Of a stretch of DNA of 20,118 bases, positions 1 to 11,052 are shown one piece after another. A program made the translations under genes and the position numbers. How positions within the stretch are numbered: position 1 is the first letter of the stretch; each line of letters opens with the position of its first letter. The DNA is taken from NCBI GenBank assembly GCA_014925825.1, contig JACGCK010000492.1:1-20118 (forward strand). Direction: 5' to 3'. The DNA is from Pholiota molesta. Its lineage: Eukaryota; Basidiomycota; Agaricomycetes; Agaricales; Strophariaceae. The notes beneath the pieces were generated by a model that ran no database searches, was not told where the DNA came from, and worked only from the letters and a program-made list of their open reading frames with translations.

Positions 1-2033
1 GAGATCATGGACCATCTCGGGATACATTCATACCATGCCAGGCCTAGAACTGGAGTTAAAACAGCGCAAACAAAGAATTAGGGAAAACGTGCCCTGTAAA
101 ATGAATGGCAACAGAGCAAACAGGATAGCCAAGAGTAAAGGAGGAAGTACGCCTTCTATTAAACCTCTTGCAATGGGTGGAGCTAAATATCTCAAATGTT
201 TGCTTTTTGCGATGACGATAAAGTTGCAGTTGTGCGTACCTTTACAGACCCATTGTAGCCAGCTGAAAAGTATAGTTTAGCTGAATGGTTACTCCGAAGG
301 TATGTAGTTACATACTGCAGCCTCTCGCAAAGATCTGAAAGATTACTGAGGGTGCCTATAAATCCGACGGGGAATGCCCAAAGGACGATGAGACCAATCG
401 TGGCGACCCAGGAAAGGGCGTAGCGTGATTTCATTTCCAGAGCTCCATCGTCCAGATTGCTCCATATAATATCTTTTGGATTGACTTCCATCCACCTGTT
501 GTACATCCACAGTGGCTAGTTGAAAGAAAGTTAGGGAACGGATACGGCAAAGACGGCAAACGGACTTCATGGTAGCTCAAACATTGGGCAAGAACATGGG
601 CGCCCATCTGGAGATTACATCTAACGAAGGCGCTACCCAAAAATTTTCCTTTCACAGGGTGTTCGCGAGATTTCTTGATTGCTACATTTGTGCGAGAAAT
701 TTCATCCTGGCAAAAGATTATAATTAGTTTGAGGCATTGATCTATATGCAGAAAGCTCTAACCTTGCACCACTCTACAGTGTCGACTTTGGGGCCCATCA
801 AACCCAGAAAACCAGTCCTGTGTGTCGGTCGCACTTTCCGAGGAACCAATTCATCAAGCAATTGCTTGTTGGCAGGTGGCAGCATGAGTTCGCCATTAGC
901 GCTAGTATGTTCGATGTCCATTGTCTTCTCTGAATAACTTTTGACGATATTTCTTCTTTTTCCGCCAAGCAAGCGTCGCCATTTTCAGATCATGGCTTCA
1001 GCAGCTTCCAGCTTCTGACAAAGCTCTTTCCGTTCCTCAAACAGCTTGTTGAGATCAGCAGTATCACGATACATCCATACTTTATCAATTCCTCCAGGTA
1101 CAAAGCTGGCGAATGTTCGAAGATCTTGTTCGTTAGCCAATTCTTCGGGAACCGGTGTGATGAGGACTGTTCGAGCTTGTGCGAGGCGTGAATGCGATTT
1201 GCTGATCAGGAATTGATGGCGCATATGTAAGAAATGTAACATTTCGCGTCGAATCATGTAGATTACAAATGCTTAGATGACATTTTAAATGCTCATAAGT
1301 AGTTATGGACCATGAAGTAACATTGGCGCTTACCTGTAAGAAAATAAACGGTAAAAATATGAATCGCAAATCGGTTTTGATTGTGCGGGCTTGTAATACT
1401 GGAAATAGGAGTCAGTATTCATTTGAATGAATAGTAAATTCGAGCAAACTTCGTCCAAGATATTCGCTCAAGGCCTTTCAAAGAAGACTCGATACGAACA
1501 GCGTTGGCAGGGATGATAATCGTAATGTCAGCAGAGTGAAAACAGAGAATATGATTATCAGAAGCCGGAGGAAGCGAAGGAACATGTATCTGGAAGCATA
1601 TTGTCAGAAATTTCTCAAGATTTGGATACTTTCATGTATACATACGCATCGAGCCCATTCTTGTGTATCTGTAAATGGTCCGATATATCAGTAACAAATC
1701 AGCAATCATTTTGAAAAATCTAAATCTACAATTTCCTCTACGGGAGACAATACCAAAGCCGGAATCCATCTCCATACACCTTCCGGCAATCCCGAGGCTC
1801 GTTTGCTGCACGAATTGTAAGTCCATCTATGATGATTGGGAGCGACATAATTGAATAACTTACTCTGGTGGTGGAAGAATTGTGCGAGGGCTATATACCC
1901 TCCAGAGTTTCTTTTTGAGGACAATGAAGGTGCCAACTTCCAGCAGAAGTAAAGCACCGTTGACAACTAGCGCGGTAACGAAGGCATTTGTCGTGCTATT
2001 CTGTTTGACATTCTCGGGGTTGATAGCTGACAT
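1..2033 (-). CDS. CSC1/OSCA-like cation channel (RSN1-7TM family), 3' end beyond window
   Basis: This gene encodes the N-terminal part of a CSC1/OSCA/TMEM63-type channel. The family forms osmotically or mechanically gated, calcium-permeable cation channels in the plasma membrane or endomembranes. The start is the ATG at 2033-2031. Exons read on the minus strand: 2033-1864, 1805-1730, 1668-1646, 1589-1450, 1398-1334, 1271-763, 706-566, 515-316, 262-240, 182-93, 49-1. The parts seen are TM1 (ALVVNGALLLLEVGTFIVLK), the conserved LPEGVWRWIPALVLSP, the cytosolic domain (LISKSHSRLAQARTVLIT, PRKVRPTHRTGFLGL), then VNPKDIIWSNLDDGALEMKS and two membrane segments ending near GLAWYECIPRWS. The frame breaks near 1521-1530 (one base missing), and an in-frame TGA lies at 987-985. 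The last visible intron, 50-92, needs a GC donor. Two exons are only 23 nt long. The family call is firm; whether the gene is functional is not. Confidence 0.88.
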
Positions 2034-3078
2034 CTTGGCTCTTCAGCCGAGTGCCAAAGATCCTTGGAGATCGATTCTTGAAGAGGGGAGCGCAGAAACT
2101 TGGGCTCCAGCGTTCACGCGTAAAGACAGTGTATGTAAATGAGCAGAACGAACCAGACACATTTGTCAAATACTGTGGGACATTGGCATGATGCAATGAT
2201 GATGTATGATATCAAAAGCATGCGGCACCCAGCCGACATCCAGCCCTGGAGCGTTCGCTTTTAGTTCGCAAGCCTCGACGAATGCGGGTTTGAAGCTGTT
2301 CGAAGCTGTTTGAAATCACTCAAGCTTGTGAAGTTTGCATGCACAAGCTATGCTTTGGACGCATGTTTTTTGTGTAAAGTTGTGATAAGGATGGGACAGG
2401 CCTTGTAACAATTCATTCAAACTGATGCCCTTCACCAACCACTGTCAATGACATTCCCTCACCTACAACCACCACCATCAAAAACACAAAACTCTGAAAA
2501 ATCCTCACAAACCCGCTCACAACCCCTCCTCCGCTACTGTTCTTAACCACTAAGACAGAGCCGTGCGAGAGAGCGAGAGGCCAGAGGTTTTTGACTGTGT
2601 GGGAGGCAAAAACTACATGAAAACAGGAGGGGTGGACGTCAGACGGCGCCAGCCCATCACCTTCCTCTTCCTACCACCATCCTCTGTGCCCTTGTGTACC
2701 CCTTGGACCTTGGGATAGTGTACCTGTACCCACTACCTTACTGTTACACTGAATGGTGAAGATGTGCATCTGCAAAACGGCGGGGAAAGTCTGTGAGTCG
2801 CTCGTGCACACCCCACCTGCTCTCAGCCCTTATCGCACTCATCGCAGCTCATCGGGCGCGATCGGCAGCATCCGGGCCCTCGTAAATAGCTCTTCCGACA
2901 TTGGGGAGACGCGAGTGAAGCAATCGAGTGGATCCCGCGAACGTTGTTACGTTTTGGGGACGACGCGCACACCTTTAAGGACGAGTCACGACGAGCAGTC
3001 TGAGACAAATGTCGCTCCCCCTCTGTGCCCCACCACTACGCTTCCAGTCTCAGGGTATCTTTTGCGTGAGTTATCACT
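2034..3078. other. Intergenic region upstream of CSC1-like gene
   Basis: I see no convincing coding exon here. The interval includes the promoter and 5' UTR of the minus-strand channel gene. It contains a pyrimidine- and CA-rich tract at about 2420-2530, a purine-rich GAGAGCGAGAGG at about 2570-2581, a CRE-like GACGTCA at 2635-2641, and a 10-bp tandem repeat (gaagctgttY, two copies) at 2292-2311. Open frames here on both strands (for example 2753-3172 plus and 2823-3008 minus) have low-complexity, arginine/serine/proline-rich composition and no motif I recognise. Confidence 0.5.
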
Positions 3079-3155
3079 ATGTCAAATGCCAATCCCGCCA
3101 AGTTGCCCAAGGTCACCGTGCTCGATGATTTACATACCTGTGTTGGGGCTACATG
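3079..3155 (+). pseudogene. Possible gene 5' stub cut by the adjacent retroelement relic
   Basis: An ATG at 3079 opens a frame starting MSNANPAKLPKVTVLDDL and going on to HTCVGAT, after which the sequence turns AT-rich and merges into retroelement-like coding remains. The beginning resembles, from memory, the N-terminus of fungal multi-pass membrane proteins of the DUF6534 type, which start with a short polar leader and then enter a first helix; here that helix is missing. The same residues could instead belong to the retroelement relic, whose relatives carry a Y-x-Y-V-G-x-x-F-like segment just before this point. The frame differs from that of the relic downstream. This is a weak call. Confidence 0.25.
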
Positions 3156-4058
3156 GAATATATTTAATTTAATTCAAATAAAACCGACTATGAATATAAA
3201 GCCAGCAAAGTATGACAGATTGCCGGTCTAATCTTCAGGATGGAATCAAGCATTGGATTGCTTCCACCAGAAGAAGGTATTGCGCTGTACACGGCCCTGC
3301 TCGACTTGCACCTTACCCATGGAGCAGAAATAAGCCCGGATATCAACAAGAGCAATCTTGCCCCATAGCAAGAAATACAGCATGGGTTTATATGTCGTCT
3401 ACTAGGCTTACCAAAAAATTCCGCAATTGTTGTGCTCTTTACTGAGACCAGACTTACACCACTAAAGTTTCGAAGGCTGCTGTCTCATGAAATTACCAGC
3501 AGAATATCTAGCTCATAAAGCACTCCGAGACTCCATATATTTTGACAGAAATGGCCACCAATCTTGGATCACAGACATACATTTAAGGTCATAGAAAGTA
3601 TGGAGCTTTGCATTGACTTCCCAGACCTTTCCGAAATTAAGTCTGACATCATCATCACCTAGATAATGACTATTAGGGAAGCAATGAAAGAACAACTTGA
3701 ACAAGAGCTAGAATGTACTTCGAAACTGTATTTACTTCACAGCAGATTGGAATACTGTCCAGAAGGCAAAGGACCCACACAAATTACCCTCCTCTTAAGA
3801 CATTACCTAAAAATATTAAATGCAGATCACGGGAAGTCTCTGACGAGGTTAACTCTATCTTGTCATCCAATAGCACTGGAGGGATTGAGACATACTGAGC
3901 TCATTAACAATAAGGAAATTACAGGCTCACTTGGAAAATTTAGTTATGAAATCCTCCATATCTTTGATGACATGCCAATATTGGGCCCGGCTATGCCTCT
4001 GGATTGGTTGGTCAATCTGTTGAGAAGTAGTACAGGTGGTGCGGGAATGGTTTCTTAA
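3155..4058 (+). mobile_element. Decayed C-terminal part of a LINE-type (non-LTR) reverse transcriptase
   Basis: From about 3183 to 4058 a single reading frame, broken only by stops (TGA 3213, TAG 3366, TAA about 3516, TGA about 3543, TAG about 3660), gives a protein resembling the region after the polymerase core of reverse transcriptases common in Agaricomycete genomes. Recognisable pieces are GLLPPEEGIALYTALLDLHL, then RLLGLPKNSAIVVLFTETRL with LKFRRLLSHE, then LEQELECTSKLYLLHSRLE, and SLTRLTLSCHPIALEGLRH before a short hydrophobic tail. The catalytic YxDD region is absent, so this is a 5'-truncated copy, as expected for target-primed insertions, or an old internal fragment. The exact boundaries, a poly(A) tail and target-site duplications were not found. 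It cannot make a functional protein. Confidence 0.7.
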
Positions 4059-4224
4059 TTTACCTTGGGCATGGGGGTCATATGGACGTCTAGGCGAAGA
4101 GCTGGAGGGACATTTCTGTATGATCAATGTGTTCTGGGTCCGGAGGCGAAGATACATAGCTGGCATGTATCGGGATAACCTTCGGGACACGGCGGCCCAG
4201 GAGGGGCCAGTGCTGTGTATAATC

Positions 4225-4248
4225 TATCACTATCACTATCACTATCAC
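4225..4248. repeat. Hexanucleotide microsatellite (tatcac)4
   Basis: Four perfect tandem copies of tatcac lie just downstream of the retroelement relic. The repeat is non-coding by context. It may be length-polymorphic between strains. Confidence 0.9.
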
Positions 4249-4925
4249 ATCTTCATCCAATGCACGGTTCCTTATATGTAAAAGCCTCAAGGCCTCAGGC
4301 ATCAACGCAAAAAAGAAGATTATATATATATGCCAAAATTACTTAACCTCCTCTGTTGGACGTTCGTTGTCCCTCTCAAGAAGTCCCGCTGCTTTTCATC
4401 TGTGCAATGTCAGCTAGTTAGACAGCACGTTTAAGTGCGTTTATCTGAAAGCATCCTGGTGTGCTCGGGCTTGTGTAAATTTGGGGGCTTCAGATGCCAA
4501 ACTAAGTGTTATCTGCTGACATGGGTTGTTAGGTCGCAGTTGGACGGGGGATTCTTACTAGATAAAACGGAACCAAGGCAGAAAATGTTGTAGAAGTAGA
4601 ATGAGGCATACAGGCGTTGAAGCTGAAGCTGAAGCGCTGAAGTATAGTACTTATGGTGGAGACAAGGTTCGACGCCGAGGGCATTGGCTGCGGACCGGGA
4701 TAATTGCAGCAAAAGACGGCTGATAGAGATTGGGAATAAAAGCCGACATCGCGTTTGTGATACGAATTCGGCACGGCGCCTCATGGCGCCCAGTCAATAT
4801 TGACAGTGAGACGTCCGGCGTGCGGCTCAGATCGCGAAAGAATGTTTGCAGTGCCTGCGCAGTAAATTTAGGACGTTCTTTCTCATGTCCTTGAGGCGGT
4901 CTGTTCTCTCCTTGCTCTGTCCCCC

Positions 4926-4931
4926 TATATA
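4926..4931 (+). promoter_or_regulatory. Candidate TATA element of the ABC transporter gene
   Basis: TATATA follows a C run and lies 66-71 nt before the ATG at 4997, a plausible spacing for a fungal TATA element with a short 5' UTR. This rests on position and sequence only; many fungal promoters lack a TATA box. Confidence 0.3.
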
Positions 4932-4996
4932 CCATCCATTCTGTTATGCCTTCGGCGCCCTAAGAAGATATCCTCGACCGCCCATCAATAATACCA

Positions 4997-7900
4997 ATGG
5001 CTACTAGCCTCTTTTGGCTGCAGCTGCGAGCCCTCATATGGAAGAATTGGATCGTCCTCTCCAAGCACTCGTTTGTATGCTGAACTTTTGCTGCCTCACT
5101 TCAACATATTAATACTTACTGACAACAGTTAACCATCATCCGCTGCTTTATCTTACCCATCGCATATGGCGCATTCCTCGCTACTGCACAAAATTTCCTC
5201 AATCGCCTGAATAACGTAAGTCGGTCATTGGAAGTTGGAAGTTTGGGTTTCCGTTGACACGCTCACGACGATCGGTATAGTATGGTCTCGGAACGGCAGT
5301 TCCTATAAAATCTCTAGAAAGCCAGTTTGATAGCAAGACTAGCTTGTATTGGGCTGATGATACCGATGGAACCAGCAACCCGTCTCCTGCAGCCATAATC
5401 GCTCGAATTACATCCAACTTTACAACAAATCAATTAGCTTCGGTGAAGAAACTTTCCAGCGCTTCCGACTTTCCTGCTGCATGTCCTCAGAATTTCAACT
5501 TCTTCTCTCAATGCTTCGCCGCGATTGGGTTCAACGATATCCCTGCCAGTGGCAACCAGTCCGTCAACTATACCATTTCTGCGGATTCAGGACTAGCATT
5601 CATTGACGTTGTCCACCATACGAGTGATTTTGAGAAACGAATCCTCCCGCTACAGTGGTCCATAGACAAGGTCAGTGGCGTGATCGTTCGCATGGAATTC
5701 TACCAGACGAAGACCTCTTGTTATAGGCTATCATTGAACTCCAGACGGGTATTGACCAACAAACCCCATTGGAGTGGCCATATAATCAGGAAACGAACGA
5801 CCAACAAAAGACAGGTATTCGTCTGAGTAAGTGGCATCGCGTATATCCGTGTCCGCATAATTGTATTGATTCCCGCTACCTTTAGGTAGTGGGTGTGGGG
5901 CTTCGTCCAAAATGAAAACTGGCGCGGATTTTGAAAGTTTTGCTGTGGCTGTCCGTATGAATTTCTTTCCATATTTGTATAGTCTATTTGGAACTCCGAT
6001 GCTGTGCTCCGAAAACTTATGTCAAGGGTTTAGGGAAAAGGCAACCACCACACTGTGTGGTTCCTTTCAATCCCGAAACTTTGCTAGACAAATGGGCCAG
6101 GAAAAAATCTGCAGGATACGAAAAACAAACTGAGATGACATCTTGCCAGAGGCCAGCAGAGCACCTGTGACAGGTAGCGGGCCATGCCGCTCGTCGGCGT
6201 TACGCCGTTATATTCACATTCATAAGGTTATATCCGTGGGATTAGAGAGCTTCTTGGGCTGGCTCTGTAAGTATTTTGACTTTTTTTGCTACTCCAAATC
6301 GTCTGAAATAGTACTTGAGATTTGTTTCTTTCATCGGAATTGCGTACCAATTGCCCGGATCGATCGCAGGCGAACGTGCTCTACTCCTCACTGAACACAT
6401 GAAAGCTATGGGTCTACTCGACTCAGCCAGGATACTGTAATCATTTCCCTACTCTGAGTTGGGCTCGTTTTAATATCTTTATAGATCCTGGCATATTGGG
6501 ATTTCGTTAACCTATCTGCCTGCTTGGATTATCGTCGGTTTGACATGGAAATTCCAACTCTTCGTTCATACAAGCGCTGGTCTAATCGTGATCCTCCATA
6601 TCTTACTCGGTCTCGTCCTTGCCAGTTGGTCATTTTTCACGTCAGCACCGTTCGGCAAAAGTCCACAATTGGCGGCGGTGATCACGACGTTCTTAGCCAT
6701 CGTCCTTGCCATCCTAGCCTTGGTCATCAAATCCGGACATTCAGGAACACTTGTCATATTCTCCCTTATTTTCCCGCCTATGTTTTACATATTTGCTCTC
6801 AAGGCAATATGTGGGTATGAAAACCATGAAATAGCGACCAATGCTCTCAAAGGGGACCCGGATCGAGGTTTAGTACTGCTTCCTTTGCTCGTCGTTGCCA
6901 TTGTAAGCGATGCTTCCACCTTTCAACTGTTCATCGTCTCATTGATCATCTCCAGATTGACATCTTTCTATGGCCTTTTCTCGCCGTTCTGCTTGAAAGG
7001 TATCTATATGATGCGCAGCCGCCCTCATCGAGCCACAAGTCGAAGTCTTGGTTGTTTTGGAGAAAGAATAGTCTGCAATCTGCAATCCCCTCCCTACCTG
7101 AAAACGTCGCCATCTCAATTCGCGACCTGACAAAGACCTACAAAGCGCCCAGATTCTCTTCAAAGAATGATGTTACTGCAGTCAGCAATCTGGATCTTGA
7201 TATCTCCAAGACAGGCATCTTTGTTTTGTTAGGCTCAAATGGGTGAGTTTACCAATTGCATACACGTTATCCAATACGATAATTGGCTATCTATCGTAGT
7301 GCTGGAAAATCCACTACCTTATCTATTGTTGCAGGTCTGTCTAGTATCACCACAGGCAGTGTCACTTTCGGAGGTGGCCTCTCCAGACCTGCACGTGGTA
7401 CATTAGGGATTGTCCCTCAGAAGAATGTCCTTTTTCCGGAGTTATCTTGCATTCAGACTTTACGAGTCTGGAAAGCCATCAAGCATTCTAGAAATTCCGT
7501 AGCTGATGAAGATCTGGAGCAGTTACTGCGCGATTGCGATTTGGAAAAGAAGATAACTGCAAATGCAAGCACGCTGTCAGGCGGTCAGAAACGGAAACTC
7601 CAATTGGCTATCGGCTTACTTGGGGGTTCACAAAGTGAGTTCGACTTTATTTATCACGTTTTCCTGTCTTTAATTGCAATAATTTCCAAGTTGTTCTTGT
7701 TGATGAGTGTACTTCTGGTGTTGACCCACTGAGTCGAAGGGCGCTTTGGAAGACATTAACGGCATTCCGTGATGATCGTTGTATTGTTTTCACCACACAT
7801 GTCAGTAACTCTTCGCAACATCGGAAGTACTGTATTGACTATTGACATGATAATGATCAGTTCCTTGACGAGGCTGATCTTTTGGCCGACCATATTGCAA

Positions 7901-10900
7901 TTCTCGCGGCGCCCGGAAAAGTGGTAGCATCTGGCTCACCCGTTACTCTGAAACGAGACCTCGGAGAAGGCTATTCAATCCAAGTATCCTTCAGCCAGAC
8001 TTTGGCCGATGAAAAGTCCAAAGTAGAACCATCGACATCAGAAGAATTGCTGCGCGAGATTCGCGCAATCTCTTTGGAGACATATACAACAACACAATCG
8101 CCGCAGCTTGTTTCTTATCACCTCAAAACAAGAGACGGTGACATTGTCAGTCAGGTTCTTGAACTCTGCGATGCGAGAATCAAATCAGGAGATATTTCAT
8201 CGTATGATATTCTTGGGACAACGATCGAGGACATCTTCCTCGACCTGATGAATAAGCAGGAAGAAGAAAAAGGGGTGGACGAAAAGGCATCCCGAGATAC
8301 GATTTTGGCCTCTCCGAGTCCAGCTTCAAATATCACAGCAATGAATTTACCCTCTGGAAGGCCTGTATCTCCCTTCAGACAAGCTTTAACTATATTCCAT
8401 AAGCGTCTATTGATTGGAAGACGTAGCTGGTTGACTCCGGCGCTTACAATAGGCATCGCGGTGGCGGGTGCATGTATACCCCTCGTTTTCATCAAAGGAA
8501 AACAGCAATCGTGTGTTCGAGCATTCGGCAATTCCACACTGACAGTTCCGCTCTATCTTCCTTCTTCGCCTATCGTTCCTTTTACATTTGGACCTTCATC
8601 GCGCGTTCTCGTTTCTCCGCCGGGTATCATCTCGACTTTAGGGAGCAGTGCTGATCTCCTCCGAATCACCAATGTGGCCGATAATGCCACTTTTCTGAAT
8701 GATATTTCCCGAAACTACCGGAATCTCTCTCTGGGTGGAGTTTCGATAGATCCGAATACCGGCGCAACATTAGTTGCTTGGGAAGCCACTCCTCCTGGTA
8801 TAACGGGACCTTCAATGTTGAATTTGGCCAGCAATCTTCTATATAATCGTGCTCTGAATTCCTCTGGAAATCCCATCCGGACGCCAACTACTATCCTTGC
8901 CAGTTACTCATCTTTCCCGCCTGTGGCAGCTGGTACACTTGTTTCTTTACGATGGATCGCATTTTTTGGTGCTGTAATGGTGCGCTTTATTTCTCATTGA
9001 GTTGTTTTGGAGGCTTAAACAATTGTTATGCAGTCTGTATACCCTGCTTTCTTTTCTCTCTACGTCTCAAAGGAGCGCCGCTCATCCGTCCAGGCCATGC
9101 AATTATCCAACGGTTTGACCGATCCAATTGGTTTATGGCTGGGCCATCTACTTTACGATACCATTGCGGTTGTTGTCCTTTCTACTAACATTATCATCGT
9201 TTTCGCTGTGGCCGCATCACAACAGTTTCACGGCCTTGGATTCCTTGTGAGTGCTTTCATTCACCTTGTACGTCATACTGAAATATCATAGTGGCTTGTT
9301 CTTGTGCTGTATGGCATTGTCGGCGCTCTCTTCTCATATTGCGTGTCTTTGATGGTTGCCTCGCCCTTAGCGGCATTCGCCACCGTCGCTGGATATCAAT
9401 TCATCATCTTCGTTGTGAGTGTGACTTGTACACGACCTGCCGCGTTACTGAATATTGTTGCAGCTTTATCTTTCTTCATATCTCCTTGTCTTGACGTATG
9501 GTAAAGTGACGGAATCGGCTCATCTTATCACGGTTCTTCATTTCTCCATCTCAATAGTTGCCCCTATCGCTAGCGTTGTAAGTCCACTCTCAAAAATCTG
9601 GCCCAAATAGCATGCTGAAAATCTTCAGACTCGAGCAGCTCTTGTTTCAGTTAACTTATTCTCCCTTCTCTGCAACGGAAGTACCGTAGTGAACGCGGCT
9701 TCTCTGGGTTCTATAGTGAGATATGGTGGCCCTATACTTTACCTTTTCGTCTATGGTTTCATTCTGCTTGCTCTGCTTGTGTGGGTTGATTCTGGGACTC
9801 GTGCACCGCGTCGGCTGAGGCCCCAAAAAGAAACCCCCTCTGGAACTGGAACAGCCACATCATCCAAAGAAGATGTATCTGCAGCAGCAGAAGCCGTAGC
9901 CACTTCGGACGATCTTTTACGAGTAATCCATATCTCTAAAACCTTCAACGGCAACCAGGTAGTGGATGATGTCGGCCTTGGTGTCGGAAAAGACACTGTA
10001 TTCGCTCTTTTGGGACCGAACGGAGCTGGTAAAACGACGACTTTCAATATGATCCGTAAGCATTTTTATGCTCTTGTTCAAATGCATTCTTTGATTCCTA
10101 AACTTCGTGCAGGTGGTGATGTTGTGCCCGATACTGGTGATATTCTCATCAATGGAACCTCCGTAATACGTCATCCTCGTACAGCTCGTGCAGCTCTGGG
10201 CGTTTGCCCGCAATTCACTGCCATCGACTCTCAGCTTACGGTTCGGGAACACTTATTCATATATGGCCGGTTGAAAGGTTTGCAACAAGGCCCGCAGTTG
10301 GATGAAAGCATTAAGATTGTTCTACATGGAACCTCGTTGACTATCTACGCGGATAGGCTAGCCAGCAAACTATCAGGAGGGAACCAGAGAAAACTTTCAC
10401 TTGCAATAGCTCTCATCGGAAATCCTTCAGTTATTTTGATTGACGAGTTCTCAACTGGTATCGATCCCAAAATGAAACGAGACATGTGGCATACGCTTCG
10501 TAGGGTTGCCGTAGGCAAAGCTGTTGTCGTGACTACTCGTAAGTTGTTTTATCGTTCTATTGCTACTTCGCTAACACACCGCACTTAGATTCTATGGAAG
10601 AGGCATCTGCTTTATCAAATAGTGTTGGTATTCTGGCCAGGCGCATGTTGGGTATGTCTTGCCTCGTATTTTTTTTTGATATAGTTATTTATTAAGTGCC
10701 AGCTGTCGGAACCACTGAATCATTGTCTGCTCGTTATGCAATGTATGAAGTACACTTTACCTGTCGGACGCGAGAGGAAGTTCTCAAGGCTCGCGCCTTG
10801 ATGTCCCTCATCCCAGGTTCTCGCATGGCCGATGATGTTGCCACCAGGTTCGAAGTACCCATCACTCCAGAAAATGGACTGTCATTGGCACAACTCTTCA

Positions 10901-11052
10901 CTACATTGTCCAGTCACGGAGATTTCACCGAATACACGGTGGAAAGAGGGTCACTCGAAAGCGTCTTTCTGAAAGTCATCCGAGAGAACAATATTAGAGA
11001 AGAAGACAATGATAGAACCCATAGAAAGCGTCGAGCATGGTGGAGATGTTAG
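4997..11052 (+). CDS. Full-size ABC transporter, subfamily A (ABCA/ABCA3-like)
   Basis: This is a complete full transporter that uses ATP to move a hydrophobic substrate, by family probably a lipid, across or between leaflets of a membrane. Exons: 4997-5074, 5129-5215, 5281-5670, 5727-5826, 6227-6266, 6320-6436, 6485-6902, 6956-7242, 7300-7634, 7691-7800, 7861-8979, 9034-9246, 9292-9414, 9464-9577, 9629-10055, 10113-10538, 10589-10651, 10703-11052. They join in phase into 1598 residues. Order: TM1 near 25-50; a luminal loop of about 170 residues with NxS/T sites; a membrane block to about 410; NBD1 (GSNGAGKST near 505, LSGGQKRK near 598, VLVDE near 620, TTH 652-654) followed by EDIFLDLM; a second TM and loop; a membrane block at about 1015-1220; NBD2 (GPNGAGKTT near 1308, LSGGNQRK 1406, ILIDE 1427, TTH 1460-1462) followed by SLESVFLKV. 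Both ATP sites look intact. Intron 4 is 400 nt; the others are about 45-65 nt. The substrate is unknown. Confidence 0.95.
5827..6226 (+). other. Unusually long intron 4 of the ABC transporter gene
   Basis: The exon ending in IRLS at 5826 and the 40-nt exon encoding YIRGIRELLGLAL at 6227 join in phase only if these 400 nt are removed; the donor is gtaagt and the acceptor ataag. The other 16 introns of the gene are 45-65 nt. The first 59 nt end in a good acceptor (acctttag at 5885), so the original intron may have been about that size and was enlarged. A 10-bp direct repeat (tatatccgtg) occurs at 5842-5851 and 6229-6238. I found no terminal inverted repeats or coding similarity in the added stretch. 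Palindromic bits (an accacacTGTGTGGT-like stretch near 6046-6062, cggcgtTacgccg near 6195-6207) could be hairpins. Confidence 0.75.

Larger units (their letters stand above)
4059..4996. other. Intergenic region and promoter of the ABC transporter gene
   Basis: I recognise no gene here. The interval holds the hexanucleotide microsatellite at 4225-4248, a short TA run at about 4321-4331, a short gctgaa-type run at about 4618-4640, and the presumed core promoter just before 4997. A minus-strand open frame at 4651-4935 has no recognisable motif and overlaps the promoter, so I treat it as chance. Confidence 0.5.

Noticed and set aside
2753..3172. 139-codon plus-strand open frame
   Set aside because: Low-complexity Ser/Pro/Arg/Thr composition with no motif. 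It lies in promoter-like sequence, and its 3' part overlaps another, better-looking frame at 3079.
4036..4281. Plus-strand frame with a repeated Tyr-His tail
   Set aside because: The Tyr-His repeat is just the translation of the (tatcac)4 microsatellite; there is no other coding signal.
4651..4935. 94-codon minus-strand open frame before the ABC gene
   Set aside because: No recognisable domain; it overlaps the likely core promoter of the ABC gene and has no plausible splice partners.
5886..6170. Possible extra exon inside ABC intron 4 (open stretches at 5912-6133 and 5988-6170)
   Set aside because: The conserved residues on both sides (IRLS and YIRGIRE) join directly in phase when the whole 400 nt is removed, and the stretches do not resemble any ABCA segment.
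5842..6238. tatatccgtg repeats as a clean target-site duplication
   Set aside because: Removing one repeat plus the intervening DNA does not recreate either an intron or an open frame, and no terminal inverted repeats were found, so an insertion with this duplication is not established.
8151..8537. 128-codon minus-strand open frame
   Set aside because: Antisense shadow of the large ABC exon 7861-8979, which has clear family similarity on the plus strand.
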